A DNA stretch of 64,000 bases from Streptomyces sp. NBC_01446. Lineage in GTDB: Bacteria > Actinomycetota > Actinomycetes > Streptomycetales > Streptomycetaceae. The notes beneath the pieces were generated by a model. The model did not search any database. It was not told the origin of the DNA and worked only from the letters and a program-made list of their open reading frames with translations. The DNA lies in NCBI RefSeq assembly GCF_026340095.1, contig NZ_JAPEPO010000001.1, positions 1,674,001 through 1,738,000 of the forward strand. Direction: 5' to 3'. How positions within the stretch are numbered: the first letter of the stretch is position 1; each line of letters begins with the position of its first letter. Made by a program: the position numbers and the translations under genes. Of the stretch, positions 17,465-26,172 are shown piece by piece.

Positions 17465-18829
17465 GTGACCGTCCCCTCCCCCGGCGCCGCCGCGCCGCCA
17501 CGGGCCCCCGAGGGCCAGCCGCGCAAGGCAGCGCTCGCGGCCTGGACCGGCAGCGCCCTGGAGTACTACGACTTCTTCATCTACGGCAGTGCCGCCGCGC
17601 TGATCTTCCCCAAGGTCTTCTTCGACGAGTCCGACCCGGCGAACGCGACGCTGCTCTCCCTCGCCACCTTCGGCGTCGCCTACGCGGCCCGCCCCGTCGG
17701 CGCGCTCTTCCTCGGCCACATCGGCGACCGGCTCGGCCGCAAGAAGATCATGGTCTTCACGCTGATCCTCATGGGTCTGTCGACGTTCCTCATCGGCTGT
17801 CTGCCGAGCCGCGCGCAGGTCGGCTCCCTCGCCCCCCTCCTGCTCGTGCTGTGCCGTGTGCTCCAGGGCATCTCCGCCGCGGGTGAGCAGGCGAGCGCGA
17901 GCTCGATGACGCTGGAACACGCACCACCGGGCCGCCGCGGCTTCTTCACGAGCTTCACCCTCAGCGGCACCCAGGCCGGCCAGCTCATCGCCACCCTCGT
18001 CTTCATCCCGGTCGCGGCCCTGCCCGAGGACCAGCTGCTCTCGTGGGGCTGGCGCGTCCCGTTCTGGCTGAGCGTCGCCGTCGCCGTCGTCGGGTACGTG
18101 ATCCGGCGCTCCCTGGAGGAGACCCCGGCCTTCGCCCAGCAGGCCGCGACCGAGGGCGTCGTGAAGCTGCCGCTGGCCGTCCTGCTGCGCGACCACTGGG
18201 CCGACGTCCTGCGCGTCGTCGCCGGATCCCTGATCGCCTCAGTGAGCACGATCTTCACCGTGTGGGCCCTGTCGTACGCGACGAGCGACTCGGTGGGCAT
18301 GGACCGGTCCGGGATGCTGTGGGTGGGCGCCCTCGCCAACGTCGCGGCCCTCGGCGCGATCCCGCTCTGGGCGAAGCTCTCGGACCGTATCGGCCGCAGG
18401 CCGGTCTACCTCGTGGGCGCCGTCGGCAGCGCCGTGCTGATGGCCTGCTACCTGTGGGCGATCAGCACGGGGTCGTACCCGCTGGTCCTCGTCCTCGGCA
18501 TCCTCACCTTCGGCGTCGTGTACAGCGCGGCCAACGGCATCTGGCCGTCCTTCTACGGCGAGATGTTCTCGACCCGGGTGCGGCTCTCCGGCGTGGCGAT
18601 CGGTACGCAGATCGGCTTCGCGGTGGCCGGGTTCGCGGTGACGTTCGCCGCTCAGATCGCGGGTCCCGGCGGCGACGACTGGTCCGCGGTCGCCCTGTTC
18701 ACCTCGGCGCTCTGCGTCCCGCCGGTCATCGCGGCCCTCACCGCGCGCGAGACGCACCGGGTGCCCGCGGAGCAGCTCGGCCTGAGCCGGCAGGCCGAGG
18801 CCGCCGGCCGCGTACCGACCAGGGTCTGA
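17465..18829 (+). CDS. MFS metabolite:H+ symporter, probable shikimate/quinate importer
   Basis: A 454-residue, 12-helix major facilitator of the metabolite:proton symporter group (ShiA, ProP and KgtP relatives). Signatures are AAWTGSALEYYDFFIYGSAAAL at the first helix, GHIGDRLGRKKIM in loop 2-3, GEQASASSMTLEHAPPGRRGFFTS in helix 4-5, and SDRIGRRPVYLVG in loop 8-9. The GTG at 17465 follows CTAGGAGTACGCC. It follows the TetR gene and the dehydrogenase-dehydratase pair, so uptake of shikimate, quinate or a related hydroxylated acid is the best guess. Confidence 0.85.
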   Translation: MTVPSPGAAAPPRAPEGQPRKAALAAWTGSALEYYDFFIYGSAAALIFPKVFFDESDPANATLLSLATFGVAYAARPVGALFLGHIGDRLGRKKIMVFTLILMGLSTFLIGCLPSRAQVGSLAPLLLVLCRVLQGISAAGEQASASSMTLEHAPPGRRGFFTSFTLSGTQAGQLIATLVFIPVAALPEDQLLSWGWRVPFWLSVAVAVVGYVIRRSLEETPAFAQQAATEGVVKLPLAVLLRDHWADVLRVVAGSLIASVSTIFTVWALSYATSDSVGMDRSGMLWVGALANVAALGAIPLWAKLSDRIGRRPVYLVGAVGSAVLMACYLWAISTGSYPLVLVLGILTFGVVYSAANGIWPSFYGEMFSTRVRLSGVAIGTQIGFAVAGFAVTFAAQIAGPGGDDWSAVALFTSALCVPPVIAALTARETHRVPAEQLGLSRQAEAAGRVPTRV

Positions 18830-18968
18830 CCCGGCCCCCTGGCGTCCGGAACCCGAACTGCCCTGCGCCGCCCCGCACTTCACCGCCGGCATTCACAGCG
18901 CGCCGAAGCGGTCCCGGTGCGGCGGCGGCGCCGTAGGGTTGATCTCCCGGCCACAGATGGGGGATGGC

Positions 18969-19898
18969 ATGCAGCGCTACGAACGGCTCCGGCAGATCCG
19001 GCGGCTCGACCCGGACCGGGACTGGCTGACGATCTACCGGCTGACCGCCACCTACGAGTTCCCCTGGGACCTCACGCGGGCACTGGAGCTGGCGCTCTAC
19101 CGCACCTACGCCGTACCGAGCATCGGCCAACTGCTCGACCGCACAGCGGAACTGACGGAGCGTACGCAGAAGCGGTACGACGACACCTCGCTCCTGCTCG
19201 ACACCGTCGTCGAGCACGGCTTCGACAGCATCCAGGGGCGCACGGCGATCCGCCGCATCAACCAGATGCACCACAGCTACGACATCAGCAACGACGACAT
19301 GCGGTACGTCCTGTGCACGTTCGTCGTCGTGCCCAAACGCTGGATCGACACCTATGGCTGGCGCCGCCTCTCGCGCCACGAGGTGATCGCCTCGGCGCAC
19401 TACTACCGCACGCTGGGCCGGCACATGGGAATCCAGGGCATCCCGGAGTCCTACGAGGAGTTCGAGACCTGCCTCGACGCCTACGAGGCCGAGCACTTCG
19501 GCCGGGACGAGGCCGGGCGGCGGGTGTCGGACGCGACGCTCACCCTCATGGCGTCCTGGTATCCGGGCGTCCTGGAACCGGTGCTGAAGAAAGCGACGGT
19601 CGCGCTGCTCGACGAGCCGCTCCTGCGCGCCTTCGACTACGAGCCGCCGAGCGCTCTCACACGCACGCTCGTGCGGGGCGCCGTCCGCCTGCGCGGCCGT
19701 GCGGTACGTCTGCTGCCGCCCCGCCGCGCGCCGCACCAGGCCCGCCAGAACTGGGAGATCAAGAGCTACCCGAAGGGCTACCGCGTCAGTGAGCTCGGCA
19801 CGTTCCCCACGCCGGGCCTGCGCGGCTGCCCCGTCCCGCAAGCGGCGCCGCCCGGCGAGGGGTCAGCCGATCACAAGCCACCGCCGCGCACGACGTAA
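18969..19898 (+). CDS. DUF2236 / MpaB-like oxygenase family protein
   Basis: A 309-residue protein of the DUF2236 family, related to latex-clearing protein Lcp and fungal MpaB. Conserved parts are the N-terminal DWLTIYRLTATYEFPWDLTRALELALYRTYAVPSI, the segment GRTAIRRINQMHHSYDISNDDMRYVLCTFVVVP (about 90-122, with the conserved His pair), and RRLSRHEVIASAHYYRTLGRHMGI. Lcp uses a b-type heme; whether this protein does is unknown. The ATG at 18969 follows a G-rich site; an earlier ATG at 18939 is less likely. Its 3' end overlaps the convergent membrane-protein gene by 28 bp, so the last residues of both are antisense to each other. Confidence 0.78.
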   Translation: MQRYERLRQIRRLDPDRDWLTIYRLTATYEFPWDLTRALELALYRTYAVPSIGQLLDRTAELTERTQKRYDDTSLLLDTVVEHGFDSIQGRTAIRRINQMHHSYDISNDDMRYVLCTFVVVPKRWIDTYGWRRLSRHEVIASAHYYRTLGRHMGIQGIPESYEEFETCLDAYEAEHFGRDEAGRRVSDATLTLMASWYPGVLEPVLKKATVALLDEPLLRAFDYEPPSALTRTLVRGAVRLRGRAVRLLPPRRAPHQARQNWEIKSYPKGYRVSELGTFPTPGLRGCPVPQAAPPGEGSADHKPPPRTT

Positions 19899-21757
19899 CT
19901 GCACTGCGTGTACGAGTATCCCGGCCTGATCTCGCTCCCGGCGGCGCGGTCGGAGATGGCCGCCGTCGTGTCCGCGCTGTGCTTGTGGACGAAGTGGTAG
20001 CTCCCGGCGGGCAGCCTGATCGTGACCTTCGGGTACTTCCTGTTCGCCTTGCAGGCCTTGCTCCTGCCCGCCGACTCGCTCGAATACATCGCGCAGGAGC
20101 CGCAGGCGGCCAGCTTGACGCTGCCGGTGACCGGGCCCGTGTAGAGGACCTCGACGGGGCCGGGGCCGTCGTTGCTGACGACGAGCGTCATCCGGGCGCC
20201 GCCCGGACTCCCGGCGGGCGGAAGGTGATCACCGGCGGCGGGCCGCAGCCCGGCGATCTCGGCGGCGATCGCGATGTCCTCGGCCCTGGCCCGGCGCTTG
20301 CTGTTCTTGTACGTGTCCGCGAAGTCGGCCAGGGTCTTGCGTGCGTCGCCGAACTTCTTGTCCTTGAACTCGTCGAGTCCGCAGGCGTAGACACCCTTCT
20401 CGACAGCCTTGTCGACGTCGGCCGCCACGCCCGCCCCCGCATCGTCCGGGAGCGCGTCGGCCGTCCGACCGATGCCGCGCAGTTCGTCCGTGGCGGTGCA
20501 GGGTTCGGCGCCGCCGAGGCTGCGGTCGCGTGCGGCGACGGCGTCGCGCAGGGCGCCTCCCACCTGTCCCGCCTGCTCGGACTTCGGGAACGTACGCAGG
20601 AGTTGGCCGAGTTCACCGCCGTCGGACCCGGCGGCCCCGGTGCCGAGTCTGCCGGTGCCGCACGCGTAAAGGGAGGCGGCGAGGGGCTTGTCGGGCCACG
20701 TGGCGAGGGAGCCCAGCACGTCGCGGTCCATGTGCTTGCCGGGCACGGTCCGCAGATAGGTGAGCGGCTCGATCGCCTCGCAGTCCTTCTTGTCCGTGTA
20801 CGGCTTGGCGACGGCCTTGTAGTAGGCGTCGAGCCGGTCGGGGACCAGTCCGGCGGCCTTGGATCCCGCGTGGTCGTGGGCGAGTTCGCGGTAGCCGGCG
20901 AGCGCGGTCGTGTAGTCGGCGCGGCCCTCGGCGAACGTGGTGCGGGCGGCGGCCTTCGCGACGAGCGCGTCGGCGTCGCCGAGGCGGCCGAGCAGCATCT
21001 TCTCCACGGCGTCGTCGCGCGCCGCGCCGTACGCGACCACGCCTCCGGCGGGCACGGCGAGCAGTACGATTCCGAGAGCCAACGCCACAACTGGGCTGCG
21101 CAGCGGAGTAGTTGCGGCTCGCCGCGCCGCGTCCAGGGCGGCGACGAGCAGCAGGAGCCCGTACCCGACGAGGAGCCCGGCCGGTACGCCGTCGGGTTCG
21201 GCGGGCAGCGCGAGCACGAGCAGCGCGGCGGTGGTGGCGAGACAGGCGGCGGCCAGGACCCAGCGCCGCAGGAGGAAGTAACCGGCCCCGAGTCCTGTGA
21301 GGTTGAGCAGACCGGCGGCCACGGCCCGCACAGGATCGGCGGGAGCCTTGGGTGCGGGGGCCACCGGTGGTCGTGGCGGTGGCGGTGGCGGTCCGAATGC
21401 CGGCGGACGGGTGGGCGGGGGCGGGGCGGCGGGGTACGCCTGCGGCGTCGTGGGGCTCGGTGGTCGGGGTGCGGCCGGTCCGGACGCCGACCACGTCGTG
21501 ACGGGCGCCCCTGACCCGGGAGGCCCGGAACTCGGCGTGGCACCTGGGCCCGGATCCGCGCCGGCGCCACGGTCGGCAGCAGCCGAGCCGCCCGGGCCGA
21601 CCTCCGGCTCCGGCACCCGCTCCACCGCATCCCGGGGAATCGCATCCGCCGGCACCGCGTCCTGCGGCCCCCGCGCCCTCGATCCCGAAGGCGCCCCTGA
21701 CCTCGATTCCGAATCCGACCCGGATCCCGACCCCGCGTGCCCGTCCCCCACACCCAT
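19871..21757 (-). CDS. uncharacterised proline-rich multi-helix membrane protein
   Basis: A 628-residue protein not recognised by family. Residues 1-150 are Gly/Ser/Asp-rich and then Pro-rich (PPPPTRPPAFGPPPPPPRPP), probably disordered and cytoplasmic. Four hydrophobic helices follow (about 150-255: AAGLLNLTGLGAGYFLL, WVLAAACLATTAALLVLAL, GLLVGYGLLLLVAALDAA, SPVVALALGIVLLAVPAGGVVAYG). The remaining 370 residues are soluble, helical and rich in Lys/Asp with repeated A-x-C-G-type segments. The C-terminal domain (about 545-628) has Cys pairs (ACGSCAMY, SKACKAN, QCSY) that could form disulfides outside the cell. The ATG at 21757 follows GGGGGACCGAT; an upstream in-frame ATG at 21814 has no good site. 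A stress or envelope role is only a guess. Confidence 0.7.
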   Translation of the reverse strand: MGVGDGHAGSGSGSDSESRSGAPSGSRARGPQDAVPADAIPRDAVERVPEPEVGPGGSAAADRGAGADPGPGATPSSGPPGSGAPVTTWSASGPAAPRPPSPTTPQAYPAAPPPPTRPPAFGPPPPPPRPPVAPAPKAPADPVRAVAAGLLNLTGLGAGYFLLRRWVLAAACLATTAALLVLALPAEPDGVPAGLLVGYGLLLLVAALDAARRAATTPLRSPVVALALGIVLLAVPAGGVVAYGAARDDAVEKMLLGRLGDADALVAKAAARTTFAEGRADYTTALAGYRELAHDHAGSKAAGLVPDRLDAYYKAVAKPYTDKKDCEAIEPLTYLRTVPGKHMDRDVLGSLATWPDKPLAASLYACGTGRLGTGAAGSDGGELGQLLRTFPKSEQAGQVGGALRDAVAARDRSLGGAEPCTATDELRGIGRTADALPDDAGAGVAADVDKAVEKGVYACGLDEFKDKKFGDARKTLADFADTYKNSKRRARAEDIAIAAEIAGLRPAAGDHLPPAGSPGGARMTLVVSNDGPGPVEVLYTGPVTGSVKLAACGSCAMYSSESAGRSKACKANRKYPKVTIRLPAGSYHFVHKHSADTTAAISDRAAGSEIRPGYSYTQCSYVVRGGGL

Positions 21758-21911
21758 ATCGGTCCCCCAACCGTCAGGCGCCGCGCCAGAGGGACACCAT
21801 CCGCAACGACGCACGCGCTGTCAATCGTGCGCGCACACCCCGGCCGGGACCTCCCCGCCACGACCACCGGGCGGATCGGTACCCGCCCGACGACATCGCA
21901 GCAGACCGGAC

Positions 21912-21963
21912 GGCTATACACCCAGGCTATACATCTCGCGTATACACGCTATGTATAGTCCTC
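21912..21963. repeat. four 13-bp iterons with TATACA cores upstream of the deacetylase gene
   Basis: TATACA starts at 21915, 21928 and 21941, and a fourth, degenerate TATAGT at 21954. Each is exactly 13 bp from the last, giving units GGCTATACACCCA, GGCTATACATCTC, GCGTATACACGCT and ATGTATAGTCCTC. The array is AT-rich against the GC-rich background and ends 2 nt before the gene's ATG at 21966. The last TATAGT could double as a -10 element. Confidence 0.8.
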
Positions 21964-21965
21964 AC

Positions 21966-22766
21966 ATGCCTACCGCGATTCAGAAGATGAGGAAACCCAG
22001 GGCCGCGTTCCACGCCGCCGCCGCGCTCTTCACCGCAGGCGCCCTGACCTTCGGCCTGAGCGGCTGCACGTCGTACGACACGACCGCCCCGAGCGGTGCC
22101 AGGGCCGACAGGAGCCACGCGGACGCCAAGAACGCGGGGGCCTCGCTGGGGACCGTCGACTGCCGCAAGGCGAAGTGCGTGGCGCTCACGTTCGACGCGG
22201 GCCCGAGCGAGCACAGCGCGCGGCTGCTCGACATCCTGAAGGAGAAGCACGTCCCCGCGACGTTCTTCCTGCTCGGCAAGAACCACATCGCGAAGTACCC
22301 GGATCTGGTCAGACGCATGGAGCGCGAGGGGCACGAGGTCGCGAGCCACACCTGGGACCACAAGATCCTCACCGACATCGACGACGCGCAGATACGGGAG
22401 GAGTTCGAACGGCCGGACGACGCGATAGAGAAGCTGACCGGGAAGCGGCCGACGCTGATGCGGCCGCCGCAGGGCCGCACGAACAACCACGTCAGCGAGC
22501 TCGCCGAGAAGGAGGGGCTCGCCCAGATCCTGTGGAGCGTGACGGCCAAGGACTACACGACGAACGACTCGGCCCTGATCAGGAAGCGCGTCGTCGACCA
22601 GACGAAGCGCGACGGCATCATCCTGCTGCACGACATCTACCCGGGCACCGTGCCCGCGGTGCCCGGCGTCATCGACGAACTCAAGGCGAAGGGCTACGTG
22701 TTCGTGACCGTGCCGCAGCTCTTCGCGCCGGGGAAGGCCGAGCCGGGCAGGATCTACCGGCCCTGA
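21966..22766 (+). CDS. polysaccharide deacetylase lipoprotein (NodB homology)
   Basis: A 266-residue predicted lipoprotein. A basic N-terminus and hydrophobic helix lead to the lipobox LSGC (Cys34). The NodB domain starts near 70 and shows motif 1 TFDAGPS (Asp77), motif 2 SHTWDH (His128, His132), motif 3 RPPQGRTN and the late motif IILLHD. In most CE4 enzymes motif 1 is TFDDGP, with the second Asp a metal ligand; here it is Ala78. Activity on peptidoglycan or chitin-like sugars at the outer face of the membrane is likely but may be altered. An in-frame ATG at 21951 lies inside the last iteron and is less likely. Convergent with the P450 gene. Confidence 0.88.
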   Translation: MPTAIQKMRKPRAAFHAAAALFTAGALTFGLSGCTSYDTTAPSGARADRSHADAKNAGASLGTVDCRKAKCVALTFDAGPSEHSARLLDILKEKHVPATFFLLGKNHIAKYPDLVRRMEREGHEVASHTWDHKILTDIDDAQIREEFERPDDAIEKLTGKRPTLMRPPQGRTNNHVSELAEKEGLAQILWSVTAKDYTTNDSALIRKRVVDQTKRDGIILLHDIYPGTVPAVPGVIDELKAKGYVFVTVPQLFAPGKAEPGRIYRP

Positions 22767-22794
22767 TACCGCCTCCCCCGCCTCACACGGATCC

Positions 22795-24009
22795 CTACAG
22801 GGTGACCCTCAACTCGCTGTAGCCGTAGCCGATGAAGGACTCCACGTGCGGGGCCGCGCCCTCACTCACGTCGAGGGCCAGGCCGGGGAAGCGCTCGAAC
22901 AGAGCGGGCAGCGCAATCGCCGCTTCGAGGCGGGCGAGCGGGGCGCCGACGCAGAAGTGGACGCCGTACCCGAAGGCGAGGTGCTCCTTGTCCACGCGCG
23001 TGACGTCGAAGGATGCCGCGTCGTCGCCGTGGCGGAGCGGGTCGCGCCCGGCCGAGGCGTACGTCGCGAGGATCGGGTCGCCCTGGGGGATCTTGACGCC
23101 GTCGGGCAGCTCGATGTCCTCGACGGCGTACCGCAGCGGCAGGTTGGCGATCGAGGGGGCCCAGCGCAGGGTCTCCTCGATCACGTCGCTCCAGGGGATC
23201 TCGCCCGCGAGGACCCCGGCCAGCTGGCCGGGGTGGCTGAGCAGGGCCTGCACGGCGTTGCCGATGAGGTTGACGGTCGTCTCGTGACCGGCGCCGATGA
23301 CGAGCAGCAGCGTGTCGATGAGTTCCTGCTCGGTCAGGCCCGAGCCGTCCTCTTCGTCGCGGGTGGCGATCAGGACACTGGTGAGGTCGTCGGCGGGCGT
23401 CTCGCGCTTGAGGGCGACCAGACCTCCGAGGAGCTCCTGCACCTCCTGCCAGACGGCCATGGCCTGTTCGGGCGTGACGGTGGTGTCCATGATGCCCGCG
23501 ATGAGGCGTGCGGCGTCGGCCTGGCGGTCCTCGGGCAGCCCGAACAGCTCGCAGATGACCTGCATGGGCAGCGGGTGCGCGTATGCGGCGCGCAGATCGG
23601 CGCGGCCGTCGGGTGCCTCGGCCATCCGGTCGAGGAGGCCGGCGGCCAGCTCCTCGATGCGGGGGCGCAGGCCGTCGGTGCGGCGCTTGGTGAACGCGGG
23701 CGAGATCAGTTTGCGCAGGCGGCGGTGGTTGCTGCCGTAGGCGGTGAACATGTTGGTCACACCCACCCAGGAGTTGACCCAGGTCTCGCGGAACTCTCCG
23801 TTCATCCAGGCGGGCCAGTGCTGGTTGGGGTCCTTGGACACGCGGTCGTCGGCGAGGAGCTGTTTGAGGACCGTGTACTGGGTCGGGGCCCAGGCCCGTA
23901 TACCGCCCGGAAGTTCGACGAGTGCGGCGGAGCCGCGCGTGCGCAGCAGTTCGGCCTCCGCGTGGAGGCCGCGGCCCGCGGGGTCGATGACGTGGGGGGC
24001 GTGTGTCAT
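22795..24009 (-). CDS. cytochrome P450 (bacterial class I, CYP107/105-like)
   Basis: A 404-residue soluble P450. It has the I-helix oxygen-activation motif IGAGHETTVNLIGNA (about 234-248), the K-helix EETLRW, the PERF-like ASFDVTR segment, and the heme-binding loop AFGYGVHFCVGAPLARLE, whose Cys (about 350) is the axial ligand. The ATG at 24009 is preceded by GGAGCGCC; an upstream ATG at 24054 lacks a site. No ferredoxin or reductase gene is adjacent, so electrons must come from elsewhere. Substrate unknown. It is divergent from an SRPBCC gene, sharing a 137-bp spacer that contains GATCATGATC (24033-24042). Confidence 0.92.
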   Translation of the reverse strand: MTHAPHVIDPAGRGLHAEAELLRTRGSAALVELPGGIRAWAPTQYTVLKQLLADDRVSKDPNQHWPAWMNGEFRETWVNSWVGVTNMFTAYGSNHRRLRKLISPAFTKRRTDGLRPRIEELAAGLLDRMAEAPDGRADLRAAYAHPLPMQVICELFGLPEDRQADAARLIAGIMDTTVTPEQAMAVWQEVQELLGGLVALKRETPADDLTSVLIATRDEEDGSGLTEQELIDTLLLVIGAGHETTVNLIGNAVQALLSHPGQLAGVLAGEIPWSDVIEETLRWAPSIANLPLRYAVEDIELPDGVKIPQGDPILATYASAGRDPLRHGDDAASFDVTRVDKEHLAFGYGVHFCVGAPLARLEAAIALPALFERFPGLALDVSEGAAPHVESFIGYGYSELRVTL

Positions 24010-24146
24010 GTGGCGCTCCAGCCGGCGTGGGGGATCATGATCAAATCGGCACAACAGATCGTAGGGTCTTAGGAGTTAGGAAGCACGGAGATCCGGCGCG
24101 CGCCGGGCAGCACCGGGAAGGGCGCCCGCGGTTCTAGGATCCGGGC

Positions 24147-24587
24147 GTGGCCTTCTTCCGAATCACCCGTGAATCGCCGCTTTCCGCCGCCGAGGCGTGG
24201 CGCCGCATGACGGACTGGGAGCGGCACGGGGACGTCGTCCCTCTCACCCGCGTCAGGCTCGCGACCCCGCCCCCGACCGGCGAGGGCACCGTCTTCGTGC
24301 CGCGGACCGGCGTGGGGCGTCTCGTCTTCGACGACCCGATGGAGGTCGTCGACTGGGCGCCCCCGTACGGCGATTCGGCCGGGCGGTGCCGCCTGGAGAA
24401 GCGCGGCACCTTCGTCACGGGCTGGGCCGAGATCGAGGTGGCGCCGTACGGCTCCGGGTCCTTGGTCGCGTGGCGCGAGGAGATCCGCGTGAGCCCGCTG
24501 CCGCGATGGTGCGACCCGCTGCTCGCGAGGGCGGGCCGCATGCTGTTCGGACGTGCCGTCAAGAAACTTCTGCAGTACGGGATTTGA
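24147..24587 (+). CDS. SRPBCC (START-like) family protein
   Basis: A 146-residue protein with the helix-grip fold pattern of the SRPBCC/polyketide-cyclase group. It opens AFFRITRESPLSAAEAWRRMTDWERHGDVVPLTRV, has central strands TGEGTVFVPRTGVGRLVFDDPMEVVDWAPP, and a long C-terminal helix ending GRAVKKLLQYGI. Such proteins bind hydrophobic ligands or cyclise polyketides. GTG start; the ribosome binding site is weak (GGATCCGGGC). Divergence from the P450 gene may reflect joint regulation. Confidence 0.75.
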   Translation: MAFFRITRESPLSAAEAWRRMTDWERHGDVVPLTRVRLATPPPTGEGTVFVPRTGVGRLVFDDPMEVVDWAPPYGDSAGRCRLEKRGTFVTGWAEIEVAPYGSGSLVAWREEIRVSPLPRWCDPLLARAGRMLFGRAVKKLLQYGI

Positions 24588-24623
24588 GACCGCCGATCGA
24601 TACCCCCGGCCTCTTCTGGTCGC

Positions 24624-26087
24624 TCACCCCCGTCCGATGACGCGTCTGGCGCCCGCGAGGACCGCCGTCGCCAGGGTCCAGCCGGAGACCACGAGGAAGA
24701 CGGCGACGGCCTTGCCCGCGCCCTGCGGATCCCAGGACCCGCGGTAGCCGAGGCTCGCCACGGGGATGAGCAGGTCGACGCTGTACAGGACCGGGTCCCA
24801 GGCCCGCTGCCCGGAGCCGCCGACCGCGCGCGGCTCGTGGTACGCGAACCACAGGGAACCCGCGGCAGCCAGGGAGAGCAGCCAGACGAGCGCCCGGCGC
24901 GGGGCGTAGCCGTAGCCGAACAGCAGGTCCTGGACCAGGCCCCAGGCACGCCCCGACAGCCGGTCGAGGCGGCGCACGTGACGCTCCCTGGCGTGCCGCA
25001 CGAGGCGCGCGGACCGCTCGTCGCCCGCGCTCTCGTACGACGTCGCCAGTTGCTCGAAGGAGCCCGCGCCCGCGTTCGGGTCGCGGGTAAGCCAGCCGAT
25101 GCGGGTGCGGACGTCGACGGGTCCGGCGGTTTCGAGGCGCTTGTACGTGAAGCCTTCGAGGTTGAGCCGGCCCGGGGCGGGCCACGTGGCGGCCGAGTCC
25201 ACGAGTACGTCGACGGCCGCGTCCTGGAGGACCACGGCGCCCGCCGGCGGTTCGCGCAGATCGAGGCGGAGCCGTGGCACCCGGAGCCGGCTCAGGAGCA
25301 GCTCACCCGAGGGTCCGCCGATGACGCTGTCGTGGAACGTGACCACGCCCTCGATCGTGGCGGCGCGCAACAGCACCTGCCCGGTGCTGCGGAAGCCCCA
25401 GTCGGCGTACAGGCCGCGACCGCAGGCGAGTCCGGTGCCGTCAAGGCCGCCGACGTCCGCGCCGTGGAGGTTGAGGGCGTAGGCGATCTGGGCGTCCCTC
25501 ATATAGAGGGCGCCGGAGGCCGTGAGGCCGCGTGCGTGGACCGAGCCCGACACGTTCAGGCGGGGGGCGAGCAGGGACCAGGGGCCCGAGTCGGCGACGG
25601 TGAGCTGTTCGACGACGAGGTTGCCGTCTATGCGCGCGTCGGCCAGTTCGACGACGGCCGAGGTGGAGTCCTCCGGCAGCCGGCGCGGTACTCGGGGGCC
25701 GTCCCCGGCCGCGGGCGGGCCGGTCAGCGGACGGGGTACGGGCGTTCCGCTGCCGAGCGTGGCCCCGGACAGCCGCAGGTCGCCGTCGACGGTGACCCGG
25801 TTCGCGTGCAGGGCAGGCGCTTTCGACCCTGACAAGTCCAGGGCGCTGACGGTGAGTTCGGCGAAGCGGAGTGGCTCGTCGAAGACGCAGTCGACCAGTT
25901 CGAGCACGGAGCCGACGCGGCAGCGGGACAGGTCCAGCCGGCCGCGTACGCGCAGCCCCTCGAATCTGAGCGGGCCGCCGGTGCCGGCCTCGTGCCCGGT
26001 GATCTCCTCGCGCAGCCGTGCCGCGTCGACCGTGTCACCCGGCGCCGGGCGCCACCTCGGGCGCCTGCTCCCCCTGAGACGTGCCAT
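24624..26087 (-). CDS. membrane-anchored beta-helix-like protein (annotated elsewhere as membrane-associated oxidoreductase)
   Basis: A 487-residue protein. About residues 35-330 form repeating short strands of the pentapeptide/bactofilin-like style (LRFEGLRVRGRLDLSRCRVG, LRFAELTVSALDLSGS, ALHANRVTVDGDLRLSGATLG, ALYMRDAQIAYALNLHGADVG), predicting a right-handed beta-helix. A helical segment with many Arg follows (about 365-405), then two or three C-terminal transmembrane helices (ALVWLLSLAAAGSLWFAY, LYSVDLLIPVASLGY, VAVFLVVSGWTLATAVLAGA). No redox motif is visible, so the oxidoreductase name used for relatives is not supported here. The ATG at 26087 follows GGGGGAGACG. Divergent from the APH-like kinase gene. 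Confidence 0.7.
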   Translation of the reverse strand: MARLRGSRRPRWRPAPGDTVDAARLREEITGHEAGTGGPLRFEGLRVRGRLDLSRCRVGSVLELVDCVFDEPLRFAELTVSALDLSGSKAPALHANRVTVDGDLRLSGATLGSGTPVPRPLTGPPAAGDGPRVPRRLPEDSTSAVVELADARIDGNLVVEQLTVADSGPWSLLAPRLNVSGSVHARGLTASGALYMRDAQIAYALNLHGADVGGLDGTGLACGRGLYADWGFRSTGQVLLRAATIEGVVTFHDSVIGGPSGELLLSRLRVPRLRLDLREPPAGAVVLQDAAVDVLVDSAATWPAPGRLNLEGFTYKRLETAGPVDVRTRIGWLTRDPNAGAGSFEQLATSYESAGDERSARLVRHARERHVRRLDRLSGRAWGLVQDLLFGYGYAPRRALVWLLSLAAAGSLWFAYHEPRAVGGSGQRAWDPVLYSVDLLIPVASLGYRGSWDPQGAGKAVAVFLVVSGWTLATAVLAGARRVIGRG

Positions 26088-26172
26088 CGTCGTCTCCCCC
26101 TTCTCGTCCTCCTCGCAGGAGATATCACGCGAGGGCGAACACGCGCGCGGTCCTTACGGTGATACTGAATTG

